A stretch of DNA of 64,000 bases from positions 744,001-808,000 of the forward strand of contig OZ005697.1 in the NCBI GenBank assembly GCA_963930775.1, written 5' to 3'. A model generated the notes under the pieces. That model did no database searches and was not told the origin of the DNA. It saw only the letters and a program-made list of their open reading frames with translations. Of the stretch, positions 23,745-38,300 are shown in pieces (positions within the stretch are counted from its first letter, which is position 1; every line of letters starts with the position of its first letter). The stretch is from Cliona cf. orientalis (taxonomy: Eukaryota > Porifera > Demospongiae > Clionaida > Clionaidae). Position numbers and translations under genes: made by a program.

Positions 23745-26700
23745 ATGTCTGATCGTCCTAGCACTCTTAGGCTTCAGCACATCTTGATCGCGGTGACAGA
23801 TGTCGCCACAGAGTGGCATGATCTAGGAATCCACCTAGGTCTGCCAGAATCCATCCTCAAACTGATAGGCTCCAGCCCAGACATCGAGGGTCACCTACGA
23901 ATGATGGTGTCCAAGTGGTTGGACTATGACTCCGAGGCCAGCTGGGACAAGCTGGCAAACGCCTTGAACATTATGGGAAAGAATACCATTGCCACAAACA
24001 TCAGAAGCAAATATGTGGGAGCCACTACTACTGCTCTCGATGTGGTTGATACCACTACTGATGATGACTCTAAGACACGTATGTTTGAGATGAATAAATC
24101 ATAGGCTGTAGGCCTAATTACAACTGATTTAGTGCACATATGCATCGTGATAGCTGTAGCTTGCTTTTTTTTAATACAATTATGTTTTATTTAATTATAC
24201 ATGCAGGCCAAGAAATAACTCGAAATATTCTCCAAATTATCAAGAGTCAATTTGCTTCACTCCAGCTGAAAGTACGATTGGCCATGGAAGCTCGAAATGT
24301 CAAAGTGAGTGATGCTCATCAGTATCTAGTAGCTTCCTTTCAAGGTTACGGTATCCCTGAAGCTCCTGACCTCACTAAGCTGTTCAACATCGTAACCGAG
24401 GCTAAGCTCTGGCGCTACGATCACTATGTGCCTCTGCAACAACTCGCTCAACAATTTTTTCATGACGATGAGCAAGTGAGAAAGGATACTTCTGACTATC
24501 GGGACCAATTCTTGGGTTTTCTCACCACCACCAGGATCATTGATTTTATCAAGCCGTCTGAGCTTGATGAATCTGAGGATGGCACTGAAAAACCTTTCTT
24601 GCCTGAAAAGTACAAGAAATATTATCGCAAACTCAAGGTCAAGCTAAAGCTTGACAAGAAGATCACGGAGTTGACCCTCAGCCACGTGAACACTCTCTGG
24701 CAGTCTATAGCTGAAGAATTTGATATCCCCTCCCTAACAGCTGTCATTGATAAGATCATCGATGGTAGTCTTGTCATTTCCTGGCTGATCCTACCTCACA
24801 TTGCTGACAAAATCCGAGCATCCTTCTCAAAGGCTCTCAAGTTCTACCAGCAACATGGCATTGTTGAAGTTTGCATTGATAACAACCTGCTCTATGATGA
24901 GGAGTGGATAGTGAGTATGTGTGCACAGTCTAGATTTAAGATTACAAGTCAGAGTTTAATTGCATCAATCATTTATGTCAGTCCAATAGTGCATGTATCA
25001 AACAAACTAAATAGAGCAACCGAATATCCAAATATTTACATAAAGTATTGCGATCATCCTTTTATTTCATAGGCTGATTCCACACTGCTGTACCAAGCTA
25101 GCTTTATGGGCAACACCAGTGAAGTAAAGGAATTATTAGAGGGCGGAGCCAATGTGAATGAACGGAACAATGTGAGTACAATATTTGGCATCATAATAAT
25201 ATTATTATGACACTGTTGCGTGAATTTTCTGGGTTTCCTAAGACCTACTCATAGAGGACATAATATTGTTACCTTCATACTGGCTTAGACTCTACCCCAG
25301 TGATATGTGATAATCTTTAGTAACATTGTTGATTAATTAATGTGTACTTATTCATACAGAATGAGTATGGAGATACGGCTTTGTTTGGTGCATGTCGAGG
25401 TAGACATGCTGAAACAGCAAGGATCCTATTAGATCACGGGGCAAGTGTCGACCTTCAAAATGAGGTTACCCAATAATTATCATGTTCACAGAAAATAATT
25501 ACCCTGTGCGCATGCGTGAGGGGTAAAGTAATCGGTCGTGTTGTTGTTATTATCATTGTCATCGTGAGCACAAAAATCGTCAATCTCGAGACCTAGGCCC
25601 CTCAGCGACTTGTAAGCATCTCGAATCAGTTGAATTTGGAGTATGTTTGAAATCGAGGGACACGATCCACGAACGTCAGAAATAGTACCTTTTTCTTAGC
25701 CATTGTAGCCACACCTATGAACAGTGCCTACTCAATGCATAATGCATACAGGCATGTGCCTTCTGCTCATGCACACAATTAAATGGCCTAGTATATGAAA
25801 GATCGTCGACATGTTCTAAATAATGCTCGTGATAGTTTGGCTGCTATCCACTGACTGAAATGTGAAGCCCTATGGAACTCTAATATTATTATGATGGAAC
25901 CAAATCTGACTGTAAGATATATAGCTATAATATTATTAATGCAACAAAATAATAGGTAGTAGCAGTTCATATCTTCCTAGTCTAGATCTGGTGCAGAGAG
26001 AGAATCAGTGGTTTTGGCTGATATCACTGGGGCCACTATAACCAAGCCTACTTTTTTTAACCATGCACACAAAAGTAGATCTACAGATTGCACAATGTGC
26101 GCATGGGGTATGTGCTCTACAGAGCTCTAGTTGTGCATTGTATACTATCTTTCAAGGTGAACTTTTTGTCTATCATTCAGCTTGGTGAGACTAGTCTAAT
26201 GCTGGCTAGTGTGAATGATGCTAGAGATGTTGTGAGTGTTCTCCTAGCGGCTAAAGCTGATCCCAACATCACTGACGAGGTGAAACTCCACTACAGCCAC
26301 TGTTTGTAACTTGATGCATAATATTACAGAATGGAGACACTGCCCTCCATTGGGCTGCCACGGGGGGTTGCGTAGAAGTAATCAACCTGTTAGTGAAGCA
26401 TGGAGCAGCAGTGGACATCAGAAACAAGGTAGTCAGCTAACTAAATGGAGTCAGTTTGGAATGACTTACATTGTTACAGTGATCACGTCAGAGTCAACTA
26501 GTGTACAACATGTGTGGTCTGTTCTAAAATTAATATAGCTACATGTAGCTGAACATCCCAAGGCATTTATACAATGTCGTGCAATTAAAATTATTAATGA
26601 ATAAAATTACAATTGTCCATCTTTCAGAATGGGTGGACTGGTCTAATGTATGCCAGTTTTCAAGGCTACACTAAGACTATTAGAGTTCTCCTAGCAGCTA

Positions 26701-27928
26701 ACGCTGATCCCAATATCACTAATGAGGTGAAACTCCACTACAGCCACTGTTTGTACAATAGTAACTTGATGCATTATGTTACAGGATGGTTATACTGCCC
26801 TCCATGTGGCTGCCATGGGGGGCGAAGTAGAAGTAATCAACCTGTTAGTGAAGCACGGAGCAGCAGTGGACATCAGAGGCGAGGTAGTCAGCTAACTATA
26901 TATTATGGAGTTTAGGATGACTTGCATTGTGATACTGATCATTTCAGAGTCCAACTAGTGTGCATGAACAATGTCATGTGTATACATAATATAGCTGAAC
27001 ATCCTAAGGCATTTACACTGCTATAATTAATTATGATAATATTATACATTGTCTATCATATTCAGGGTGGCATGACTGGTCTAATGGAGGCCAGTTATCA
27101 TGGTTTCACTGAGACTGTGAGTGTTCTCCTAGCAGCTAAAGCTGATCCCAACATCACTGATGAGGTGAAACTCCACTACAGCCACTGTTTGTACAATAGT
27201 AACTTGATGCATTATGTTACAGTATGGTTTCACTGCCCTTCATTACGCTGCCGCGGAGGGTGAAGTAGAAGTAATCAACTTTTTGGTGAAGCATGGAGCA
27301 GCAGTGGACATCAGAGATAAGACTGTAAGTACAGTGTAGCTCTGTATCAAAGATGTGCATACATAGCTACTGAACTATATAGCTATAATAGCCTGTGATA
27401 TTATAAAATTAGTCATAGTGCTCTTTTTTTCTGTCAGAATGTTGTTATAACAGAATCCTTCCTCTCCTCTAGTATAAACTAACAGCCTTGGAGATGGCTA
27501 GACTTTTTGACAATGAAGCTGCATGTGGGGTACTGGAGCAGTACACCAGTTCCACACAAGATACGAAGACAGAACTCACTGAGGTGAGCCAGCAGCCGTG
27601 GTTTCAATGGTTTGTCAACCAACTATTAGAGTGGGCAGCTATATAATATTACTATTATAGCGGCCACAACTACCTATATCAATAATTAAGTAATGACAAG
27701 CTCCCCCCCCCCCCCCCCCCCCCCCCCACACACACACAGTGAAACTTATTCATGCACACAATGATCTAATTTCAGGAGCAAAAACAGTCAATTTACCAGA
27801 GACTCCTTAATATGGTGGAGAGAACGTTTCTGAAGGAGCGAGTGAAGAAGAGAGAAGAGCTGCAGAAGGAGAATCGTCTCAAGGGACTTAAAAATAGACC
27901 AGGACAAATTATAGGGACAGCGAAGTAA
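23745..27928 (+). CDS. Death-domain/ankyrin-repeat protein, array copy C (intact, 700 aa)
   Basis: Intact member of the array. Exons: 23745-24078 (death domain, residues ~1-95), 24207-24910 (residues 112-346), ankyrin exons 25073-25171, 25360-25464, 26181-26279, 26330-26428, 26628-26726, 26785-26883, 27066-27164 and 27223-27324, tail exons 27473-27583 and 27776-27928; the sum is 701 codons. The middle domain is not one I recognise. It contains 'ITEAKLW.YDHYVPLQQLA' and 'VIDKIIDGSLVISWLILP' (here 'IVTEAKLWRYDHYVPLQQLA') and is mixed alpha/beta in composition. Eight ankyrin repeats follow, alternating two types ('LM.AS..G.T..V.VLLAAKADP' and 'TALH.AA..G.VEVINLLVKHG'), then a basic tail. No signal peptide or membrane segment. 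Known biology: death domains make homotypic contacts in NF-kappaB or apoptosis signalling, and ankyrins bind ligands. A role as innate sensor or adaptor is inference. Confidence 0.88.
25500..26110. mobile_element. MITE-like element (family T, copy 3) in copy C intron 4
   Basis: Ends TACCCTGTGCGCATGCG ... GCATGGGGTATGTGCTCT match 14738-15122, but the interior is longer and strongly diverged. It occupies the same intron as in copy A and is absent from that intron in copy B. Confidence 0.5.
27703..27727. repeat. Poly-C run followed by (CA)n
   Basis: About 25 consecutive C then ACACACAC in the last intron of copy C. The corresponding introns of A and B carry only short CT/CA-rich tracts. Slippage-prone. 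Confidence 0.8.
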
Positions 27929-28253
27929 CTAATTATTATTATCGTAGAGATGTGACTTAGTTGTTTGTAATACTTTCATTAAATTTTGTATCATGTTTTG
28001 TTTGTGCAAATATTAATGTACTCCCTTTTCTATATTATTATACTTCAGTGTGTCACTTGATCATTATAATAATAATTATGCACGTGCCATATAATACATT
28101 ACATGTATATTCGCCAATGCAACCACAGTACCACATAATTATACCAGCCATTAACTTGAATAATTTTATTGAGCTTTGTATTGGAAAATCAATGCTATTA
28201 CATAGTAAAATTATTAACTGTGCATGCATTAGAGATTGTACTATGATGGTACA

Positions 28254-29949
28254 CTAGTGTCTGCGATATCTCTCTCTAGACCTGTCCCTGCCTCGAGATT
28301 GTTTGTGGCTGCTGCGATGATCCCTGTCTCTGCTCCTTGGCGATCGAGAACGTGAACGAGATCTCCTCCTCTTCTCCTCTCTCCTCTGTCGATCACCATC
28401 TCCCCCTCTCTCCCTCTCTCTTGAGTCCCTCCTTCTCCTTCCCTCTCTCTCCCTCTCACTGCCTCCTCTCCTATCATCGTGGCTTCTATGCCCACCTTCT
28501 TTCTCCCTTTCACTCCGGCTAGACTTTCCATCCGAGCTTCTTGACTTCTCCTTTAAATTTCTTCTCTCTTGTTCCTTGTCTTCTTCCATGAATCTCTTAC
28601 TCTGCTTCTTCTTTGAAAGCTTCCCCTCCTTCGGTGCCACACTTCCTTCATCAAACACCATCTCATAGCCATCGTCAGATTTCTGCATTTTTGTTGTGAC
28701 AAAGCCATCGTCTTTCTTTCTTCGATCATCACCAGGTTTATCTTCTGACTCCAACCTCTTCCTGATGCCCTTCACTTTGGCCAAGGACTGGCTGAAGTCG
28801 ACATGTATGCGTCGATCGTCAATCAGCACGTTATCCATCTTGAAGTAAGCGTTCACACAATCATCTTCGTTCTCAAACTCGATGAAAGCGTACTGAAGGG
28901 AGTCGCCAGTTTTTTGGTCTCGAATCACCTCACAGCTCAAGATGGGCCCGAATCGAGAGAAAATGATCTCTAAATCTTCGTCCGTTGTTACGGGATTCAA
29001 CTTGCAAACAAAGAGGATGTTTTCTGGTGGTTTTGCATCAGCATCGGGGATGTCTCCGATCATTTCCAGGATCTGGGCATTGGCTTTTGATTCACGTTTA
29101 TCTATCAATTCTTTGATTTGGTCCTCAGATAGTCCCTTGTAGTCATCAATGTCCTCCTCAGCTCCTATTCTGTTGCTGTCTATGATGACCTTTGGGGGGC
29201 TGGGGGAACGCTCTGGAATCTTCAAGCCTATAAAAATCATATTATAGCTCTCAAGTGATACACATGTATAGTAAAATTGTCCTCATGTCAGATACCTCCT
29301 CTTACACTCTATTCCCTTGTCAGCCAACCTAATCATTCCTCCTCCTCCCACCCCCCCCCCCCCACACACACACGCATATTATAATCCACTAAAATGATGA
29401 CACACTATATTAACTACCAGGCACATGTGTAAGCATACCTTCAGGGTCGGGGAAGGGATCTTCTAATATCACAGTATGATAGACTCGGATATCCTGAAAA
29501 GGCCGTCCCTCCTTGTCGCAGTAAGCCTCGTTGAATTTCAATAGAATATCATGCCCCTCAGCCACCTCCCCGAACACTGTATGTGTCCCATCAAGATAGT
29601 CCAACTCTTCACCAAGAGTGAGAAAAAACTGTGACCCATGGCAACCATTACCATTGTCAACCATCGATAACGTGCCTAGCTTTTGGTGCTTGATTCGTGG
29701 AAGCTTTTCCGCTTCGAAAAAGCGGTACTGCTCGCCTTTCAGGATACCCCATATACTCTCCCCACCCTCCCCCATTCCAGTGGGGTCGCCAGCTTGAGCG
29801 ATAAAGCTTCGCTGGACGGAAAAGAACAGCGAAAAGTTGTAGTACTTGATTTTGCAGAGTTTCAGGAAGTTCAGGCTGCACTTGGGTCGCTCTGATACGT
29901 AGAGATCGACGACTATGTCCCCGAGAGACGTTTCTATCAAGACGGCCAT
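28254..29949 (-). CDS. PPIL4: Peptidyl-prolyl isomerase-like 4 (cyclophilin + RRM + RS tail)
   Basis: Nuclear cyclophilin associated with spliceosomes. Two exons (29439-29949, 28254-29227) give 494 aa, close to the human 492. Residues ~1-160 form the cyclophilin domain ('[20 protein letters not shown]', '[11 protein letters not shown]', '[11 protein letters not shown]'). Residues ~240-320 form an RRM ('[20 protein letters not shown]' and '[12 protein letters not shown]'). The C-terminal third is an Arg/Ser/Glu/Lys-rich low-complexity tail. It follows array copy C tail-to-tail. Its 3' half has been duplicated twice to the left (17974-18600, 22936-23566), so this copy is the parent. Confidence 0.95.
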
Positions 29950-30334
29950 CTTTTAAACGTATTTTGTTCCAAATAATGCACACCAAACGATGGCGGTCGT
30001 TTGAGCCCCGCCCACTTGCATACGTGGCGATTTCTGTATAGCGCCCACCACGTACACGTGTAACTATGGATTTGCGCCAAGTACTAAACTACCACCCAGC
30101 GTAGACGTACATTACAGTACATTAATTTTAATAGCAGAGGTCAATAAGACAAATTGATGCTAATTGATTCTTACACACATTAACAATCGGAAAAAAAATT
30201 AAAGAATATACATAAACATGTACTAAAGAGGTGTCAATAACATTTGCAACAAAAAAAAAATTATATCCTAGCAGATCCCCACGCCCCATTGATTTCCTCC
30301 AAAAATTACGCCAGACCATTAGTTTTAGTGGTGA

Positions 30335-32084
<1,750 letters not shown>

Positions 32085-32308
32085 CACGATCGAGCGCTAG
32101 AGATATCCGGATAGAGAGGAGTATTAAACTGATCTGTCTTCTTTCTTCTTGACTGCTTTGTTCCTTTTATCAATCGCGCCACGTACGTCCACCACATGGA
32201 CCTCGTTTTAATAACTAGGGGGCGGAGCGACAATGCTGGTTAGTTAAAATATGACGACCCCTTACCAAGTAACCTCAACAACACTTCAAACCAGACACGT
32301 GAAGGAGG
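32085..32308. promoter_or_regulatory. Divergent spacer SURF4/INTS5
   Basis: 224 bp separate the two start codons of oppositely transcribed genes. It must hold both promoters and 5' UTRs. No TATA box was convincing. Confidence 0.5.
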
Positions 32309-35300
32309 ATGACTGTCACAAACAAGAAAGCAGTAAGTCAAAAGATCACCATTTTTTCGCTCATCCAACATAAAAAATCTTATCCTTCTAACTTTTTCCC
32401 CAATAGCATCCAGTTTTGACCAATCTGGGCACCCTTCTCCAACCAGAAGAAAGTGGCGGTGAACCTCAGCTAAAGGCAGCCGCTCTCGCCAACAAGGTGG
32501 CCACAGCGGGCAAGGTTCTGGCCACGACTCCCTCGCTCCACGCTCTAGCGCTGGAGGTGGTATCGAACGGCCTTCTCTTCCAATGCTCGCTCTACGACCA
32601 CTCCCCCCAGCTGGCACAGGAGGAGGGGGCACTGGCCTCAACGCTGAGTGAGGTGTGGGTACTGCTCGAGTCTCTGCTCTCTCACTGCCCTCAAGGATGG
32701 AGTAGCAAGCTATTCAAAGTGTGTAGTACAGGGGGGGGGAGAGGTTGTACATTGTTGTGTATACATGCACATGCACATAATATACATGTACATGTACATG
32801 TACTTAAAGCTAAAAATCGGCAGGAAGTGCCTGAAGTGTATTTTTATGACTACTGATTATACAAATGCTAATGCTGTACTTGCTTAAAGATGTGCAAGGT
32901 ATTATGTTGATTTTTTTTAATTTTCTTCTCCATTGCAGTGGTCTGTTAGTCTTCTCGGCCGTTTCTCCATCTCTTACAAGTCTCCCTCGTCACCGGAAGA
33001 GGCCACTAGGGCGTGGCTCAACAACCCACGTTAGTAACTTGCATTGTTATCATGCTGATTTTTGACAGATCATAATACCTTCACCCTTCCTTTCATCAGT
33101 GCTGGCTCCAGTTCATTCCTTCATAAAGCAATGTGCAGACTATCTGTGAGTAAATTACTGCATACAAAAGATCATGTACATGTATATGCAGTAGATACAA
33201 TATTATTATCTTAATTGTTATTTTTCCATTCCCATTCTGCAGGGTGGAATCAGGAATGGGACTTCACTGCATGGAGTGTCTATTTCCAGCCTGCTCCATG
33301 CATGCACCCAATCTCAATTGGCTCCTAGCACACGTCGTGTAAGTCACTAATAAAATTTACAACGTTGAGTAAAAGTCACATTTTTATTTTTTTATTCAAT
33401 CAATCAGGTCCCTCCATCCCTCGTCCCTGATGCCTGTCCTTCTTCATCACACCCTCTCCACGCCTCCTTCCTCCTCGAATCCCTCGACTGATCCCGGCTT
33501 CACCACCCTCACACAGGCACTCACTCACCTCTCACGCACACACAAGGACACACTCAGGGACTGTGTCGTCTCCTTGGTGACTGATCTGCTGAGCTCGGCA
33601 AATCGGCCGGAGTTGCACAAGATTTTGTTTCTTCTCCGAGTTGCGTCTGAGTGTCCTCCTGTGCTCGAGATAGCAGCTGCTCAGTGCCTCGAAAAGTGTA
33701 CGTGTGCATGGCAGTGGTGTTCTACATGTATAATATCATAAATCGCGAATATTTCGTGTCTAAATATTTTGTGCGATAATTTTTTGTGTTAAATAATTTT
33801 CAGACAAACGACCCTGTACCACATTATCGTTAATATTGCGCATGTATTTTCGCACAGGCCAGGCTATCCGAAAATATTTTAACAACGAAATATTCGTGAT
33901 TTACTGTAGTAAAGTTTGACTGCTATCGAAGTGTACAGATATGAGTGGAAGGGTCTGCGGTGCTTGTACATGTATCTTTAAAATAATGAGTATATTTGAA
34001 AATTATTATACTACATGTATTTGTGGTTCTGTTTTTGTCATTAATTTTCACAGTGAATCCAGCCAGCATCCAAGACTTATTGATCCAGTCAGTCAAGTTG
34101 CTGTCGAGCAGCGAGTCACATGACCGTTATGAGGGGCGTGGTGGGGCCAGCGACGAGGAGGACGAAGGAGAGATTGTGTCGGATGATGAAGAGATGCAGG
34201 TGGACGGCAGCAACCCATCAGTGACCATCAGGTACATGTATCATTTTTCTCTTCACAGTTTGGCATGAAAATAATAATATTGCTTTAGCTTCGCCGAATT
34301 TTTAGAGGTTAATATTCAACATTCTGTCTGCGTGCGCATTCTATTCCCGTTTATAGCTATTATACGCGTGACAACCTTTGCCGAAAATTAGAGACTATTT
34401 GGTAAAGGGTGCCGAATAATTAGAAGGGCCGAATTTTTAGAAGAAATACGGTATTATACTTCCACAGAGGTGATGAGATTGTGCAGCTGATAGCCAACCT
34501 CGTGTGTCAGCTGAAGGGAACCGAAGCATGCGTGGCCATCAATAAGGTCATCGATACTCACGCCAGAGTGGAGAACTACCTCAAAACTCAAGGTGAAAGA
34601 CTCTCTACCTTCCTCTGAGCTGAAATCATCTCTCTCTCTTTCTTTCTCTCTCTCTCCCCCTTTAGAGGAGGCTATGGAGGAAGGAGAGATAGTCCACAAT
34701 TCGACTGGTAAAGCCGTCGCTGAAAGCTGCAAAAGTCTCATGATTGAGATACTCACACGGATGCACTCTTCTGCCTGCCTACCTCACCTCATCCCTGGCC
34801 AAGCCCCGCCTAAAGCTCCATCCACTGGCCAGGGCCCGTCACAAGTGGGCGTGGCCAGCGATGGGTGTGGTCTGGAGCTGACCATTGGGCTACAGTGTGG
34901 CCTTGAACAGTGGTGTAGACGGCTCTTGGATCTCGTTAGAGAAAGCTCTCTCGGGTAAATTTAGCATTACCTCGCCATTACATCATCCTTCTGGATGCCA
35001 ATGGCCGCCCACGATCCTTTGAATAAAATTCACCTCCATCCCTCTCGTTCTTTCAAATTTTTTCTGTTTAGGTTGACCTGTAGCTGGCTTCAGGAGGTGA
35101 TCACGTGTGTGTGTATCTCTTCCTCGGAGTTCCAGGCGGCCAGTGCCGTGGCACAGCTCCTCTCTCTCTCCACCGACACACATCAGGTAAGTAAGTCGAT
35201 CACGACCGCTCAAAAAATGTTCCAAGATTGTGAGCATTTCTCCCAAGTGCTATTTTTGGATAAAAGTACACCACCGTCTGCCTTACAATAGTTTTGTTCA

Positions 35301-38300
35301 GGAGTAGATAATCTACTCCTGTTTTGTTGTAGCCTGAGTTTAAAAAATAGCTACCTTAAGGACACTTTTGTTTGTGGGTACTAAATTAGCGAAATTAGCA
35401 ATTTGCCTAATTTTCGCTAAAAATTGCACCCGCGAATATTAAAAATTTCAATATTTTCGAATAAATAGAATGTTAATTTTGAAAAAATTGCTAAAATGAG
35501 TACCCACTAAATGCGATATTTCCGAAATCTGCTAAAATTTGTACCCTCAAATAATTGTAGCCCTAAGGTATTAGAAAAATTTAGTATAATTTTTGTTGAC
35601 TTTGTACTTCTCATTCCATTTGTTATTCAGTTGAGTAAAGTTCTTGAGATCTACTGGGAGTTGCAGGTCCGCCACTCCCACCTAGCCCACACCACTGTAC
35701 AGGCCGCCATAAGCTCCGCCCAACACCAGATGACCACACCCACCAGGGGGGACTGTTGGACGGACGGGGACGGGGGTGGGGGTGGAGAGGGGGAGACAAA
35801 TGCAATGGAGAATGGGCATGGGAGAGAAAATGGCGGAGGCTTCTCACAGCAAGAGGAGGATGAGGGGGAAGAGATGTTTGGGAATTTCATCTCTAATCTG
35901 ATGGTGGTGCTGAAGGAGGGAGGAGGGAAGAGGGGCGGGGCCAGGAAGGAACAACACTCCTATGACATCACTGCAATTAGGTAAACTGGATTCAAAAATA
36001 ATACCGGTATTACCGTAGATTTCGTCGCCGCCAGACTTTAGCAACTAAAATAGGTATAGGTCGACGTGCATTACTCAAATATTTCACGTGTTTAATTTTC
36101 GTCAGAAAAGGTCATCGATGAAAAATTTAATGGTGGAAAATTCGCGATCTACGGTATTTTGTAGTACAGTGGCATGTGTGTTAATTCTGGGGCTTATAGA
36201 ATTACATAGTACTACCAATTTAAATTTATTTCCTACATTATTGTTGAAATTCTGTACTTGCCTGTTTCCGTATTCTGACAATCCCCCCCCCCCCCTCCCC
36301 CCGGCAGGTCTCAGTTCCAGCGTGCCCTATCGGAGCAGGTGCTATACCTGACGCAGCTGCTCTCTCCGTCTCTCCTCCTCCTCTGCCACGCCCCCCACCA
36401 CACTAACAAGAGACACCTGCTGCTGCTCTTCGATCTCATATACTCCGTCTTGAATCCACAAAATGAAAAACAAGATGGCCGACCTTCTTCCTCTGTCTCC
36501 TCTCAGACTGCCAGTCCCCCGGTTGTTGTCCGTCTTTCTTCTCAGAGTCTTTGTCGTGTGCTTCAAGCTCTTCTCTCTCACTACTTCTCCATGATGAAGA
36601 TGGCTGCCCGCTCTATTCTCAAGAGTGAGACCCTCTTCGTTAGTTAAATATACAATGCATGCACACATATCACAGTGGATCTTGAGTACATTGTTGCATA
36701 CCTTAAGGACACTTTTGTTTGCAGGTACTAAATTTAGCGATTTGCCTAATTTTTGCTAAAAATTGTACCCGCGAATATTAAATTTTTCAACATTTTCGAA
36801 TAAATAGAATGTTAATATTGAAAAAATCGCTAAAATGAGTACCCGCTAAATGTGCTATTTCCAAAATCCGCTATAATTTGTACCCGCAAATAATCGTAGC
36901 ATGTCCATGTACATGTACTTCTTTACACTTTCTTGCATACGTGCATGTGTGTACATGTAGGTGGTAGTCCTGAACTAGCCATGGAGGCAGCTCTTGGGAA
37001 GTGCAGGAGGCTCATCATCTGGTGCACCACGTACAACTACCCCTCGCCCCCTCCTCCCTCTCCCCCCCCCTCGACGACAGCTGCTCCTTCAGCGTCCCCT
37101 AAGCACTCCAACTCCACCGCTGTACTGGCATACTCGGCCATACTGGAGGCAGTGCTATCTAAGGTATGGCATGCATACATGTATATATGGACCATTATAC
37201 ATGTACATGTATGTTATTTGCAGATTAAATTTTGATATTTGTTTCACAAATATTGGAACAATAAATTTTTGATGTAATGATAAGCATTGTTGATGAATTT
37301 TTTTTGTCCTTCTGCAGGATATTAGTCATTATTTTTCTCTACAAACTCTTACAAAAGGTACTAAAAGTCAAACTATTTCAGCCACTGACATCACTTTTGT
37401 CTCACTTCTAAATAAACAAACTTTTTTCTTGTGTGTCCGTGCAGTGCAATCCTCCTCTGTGAGATCATCGGGAAGACTTCTTTCCACCAACTCTCACCTT
37501 GGACTGAGCACCCTCCATGGAGCCAAGCAGAGCACTAGGAGGGTCTACCACACTGGAAGCCTGCAGCTGAGGAACCAAAAGACAAGTGTTGAAAATGTGA
37601 GTTTTATACATGTACATGTATAATATATTGACTTTTATGGTTAAATGGGAACCTCAATTGTGCTCTCTCTCTCTCCCTCCCTCTCCCCCTTAGAACAACG
37701 ACTTTGCACAGCCCTGTGTCACTCACACTCTCTGTCAGCTGATGCAGCTGCTTCAGGCTCTCACCTCCCCTAGCTCCCATTCCACCACCACCAACAAGGA
37801 CACCTTAGCCTCCGTCCTCCTGGACAAGCTTGCCCCTCACGCCACTGACCTGAAGCAGTGGCCTGATGAAGAGTCACTCAAATACAGCCTGGAGTGGTCA
37901 GTTTCTCTAAAGTAGTGTAGATTATGCCATCCAAAATGTACCGATTCGATAGCCTCATGTACCCCCAGTTTTTAATGTTGCACACAGAAAACACGAGGGA
38001 GCCTGGGGATGAGGCTACCTTTTAATATTCATGCTGGCTATTACCGTATAGCCGGAAATTTGGCAGTTTGGCAGTCTATATTACAACTGCCAAATTAAAA
38101 TCCGCCAAAATTTCCTACTCCCATATAATTATACGTATGGCAATCCCGTACCAAATCGCCAAATTTAAATCCGCCAATATTCTTGCAATAACGATTTTGG
38201 GCTCTTTAATTCCCGCCAATATTTCCGGGTATATGGTATATATTGTACACATGTACTGTACGATGTCATGTGTTGCAGGGATTTAACGGTGAAGCGTCAG

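Noticed and set aside
32240-32641. 133-codon minus-strand ORF opposite INTS5 exon 2
   Set aside because: Shadow of the INTS5 coding exon; no conserved protein features.
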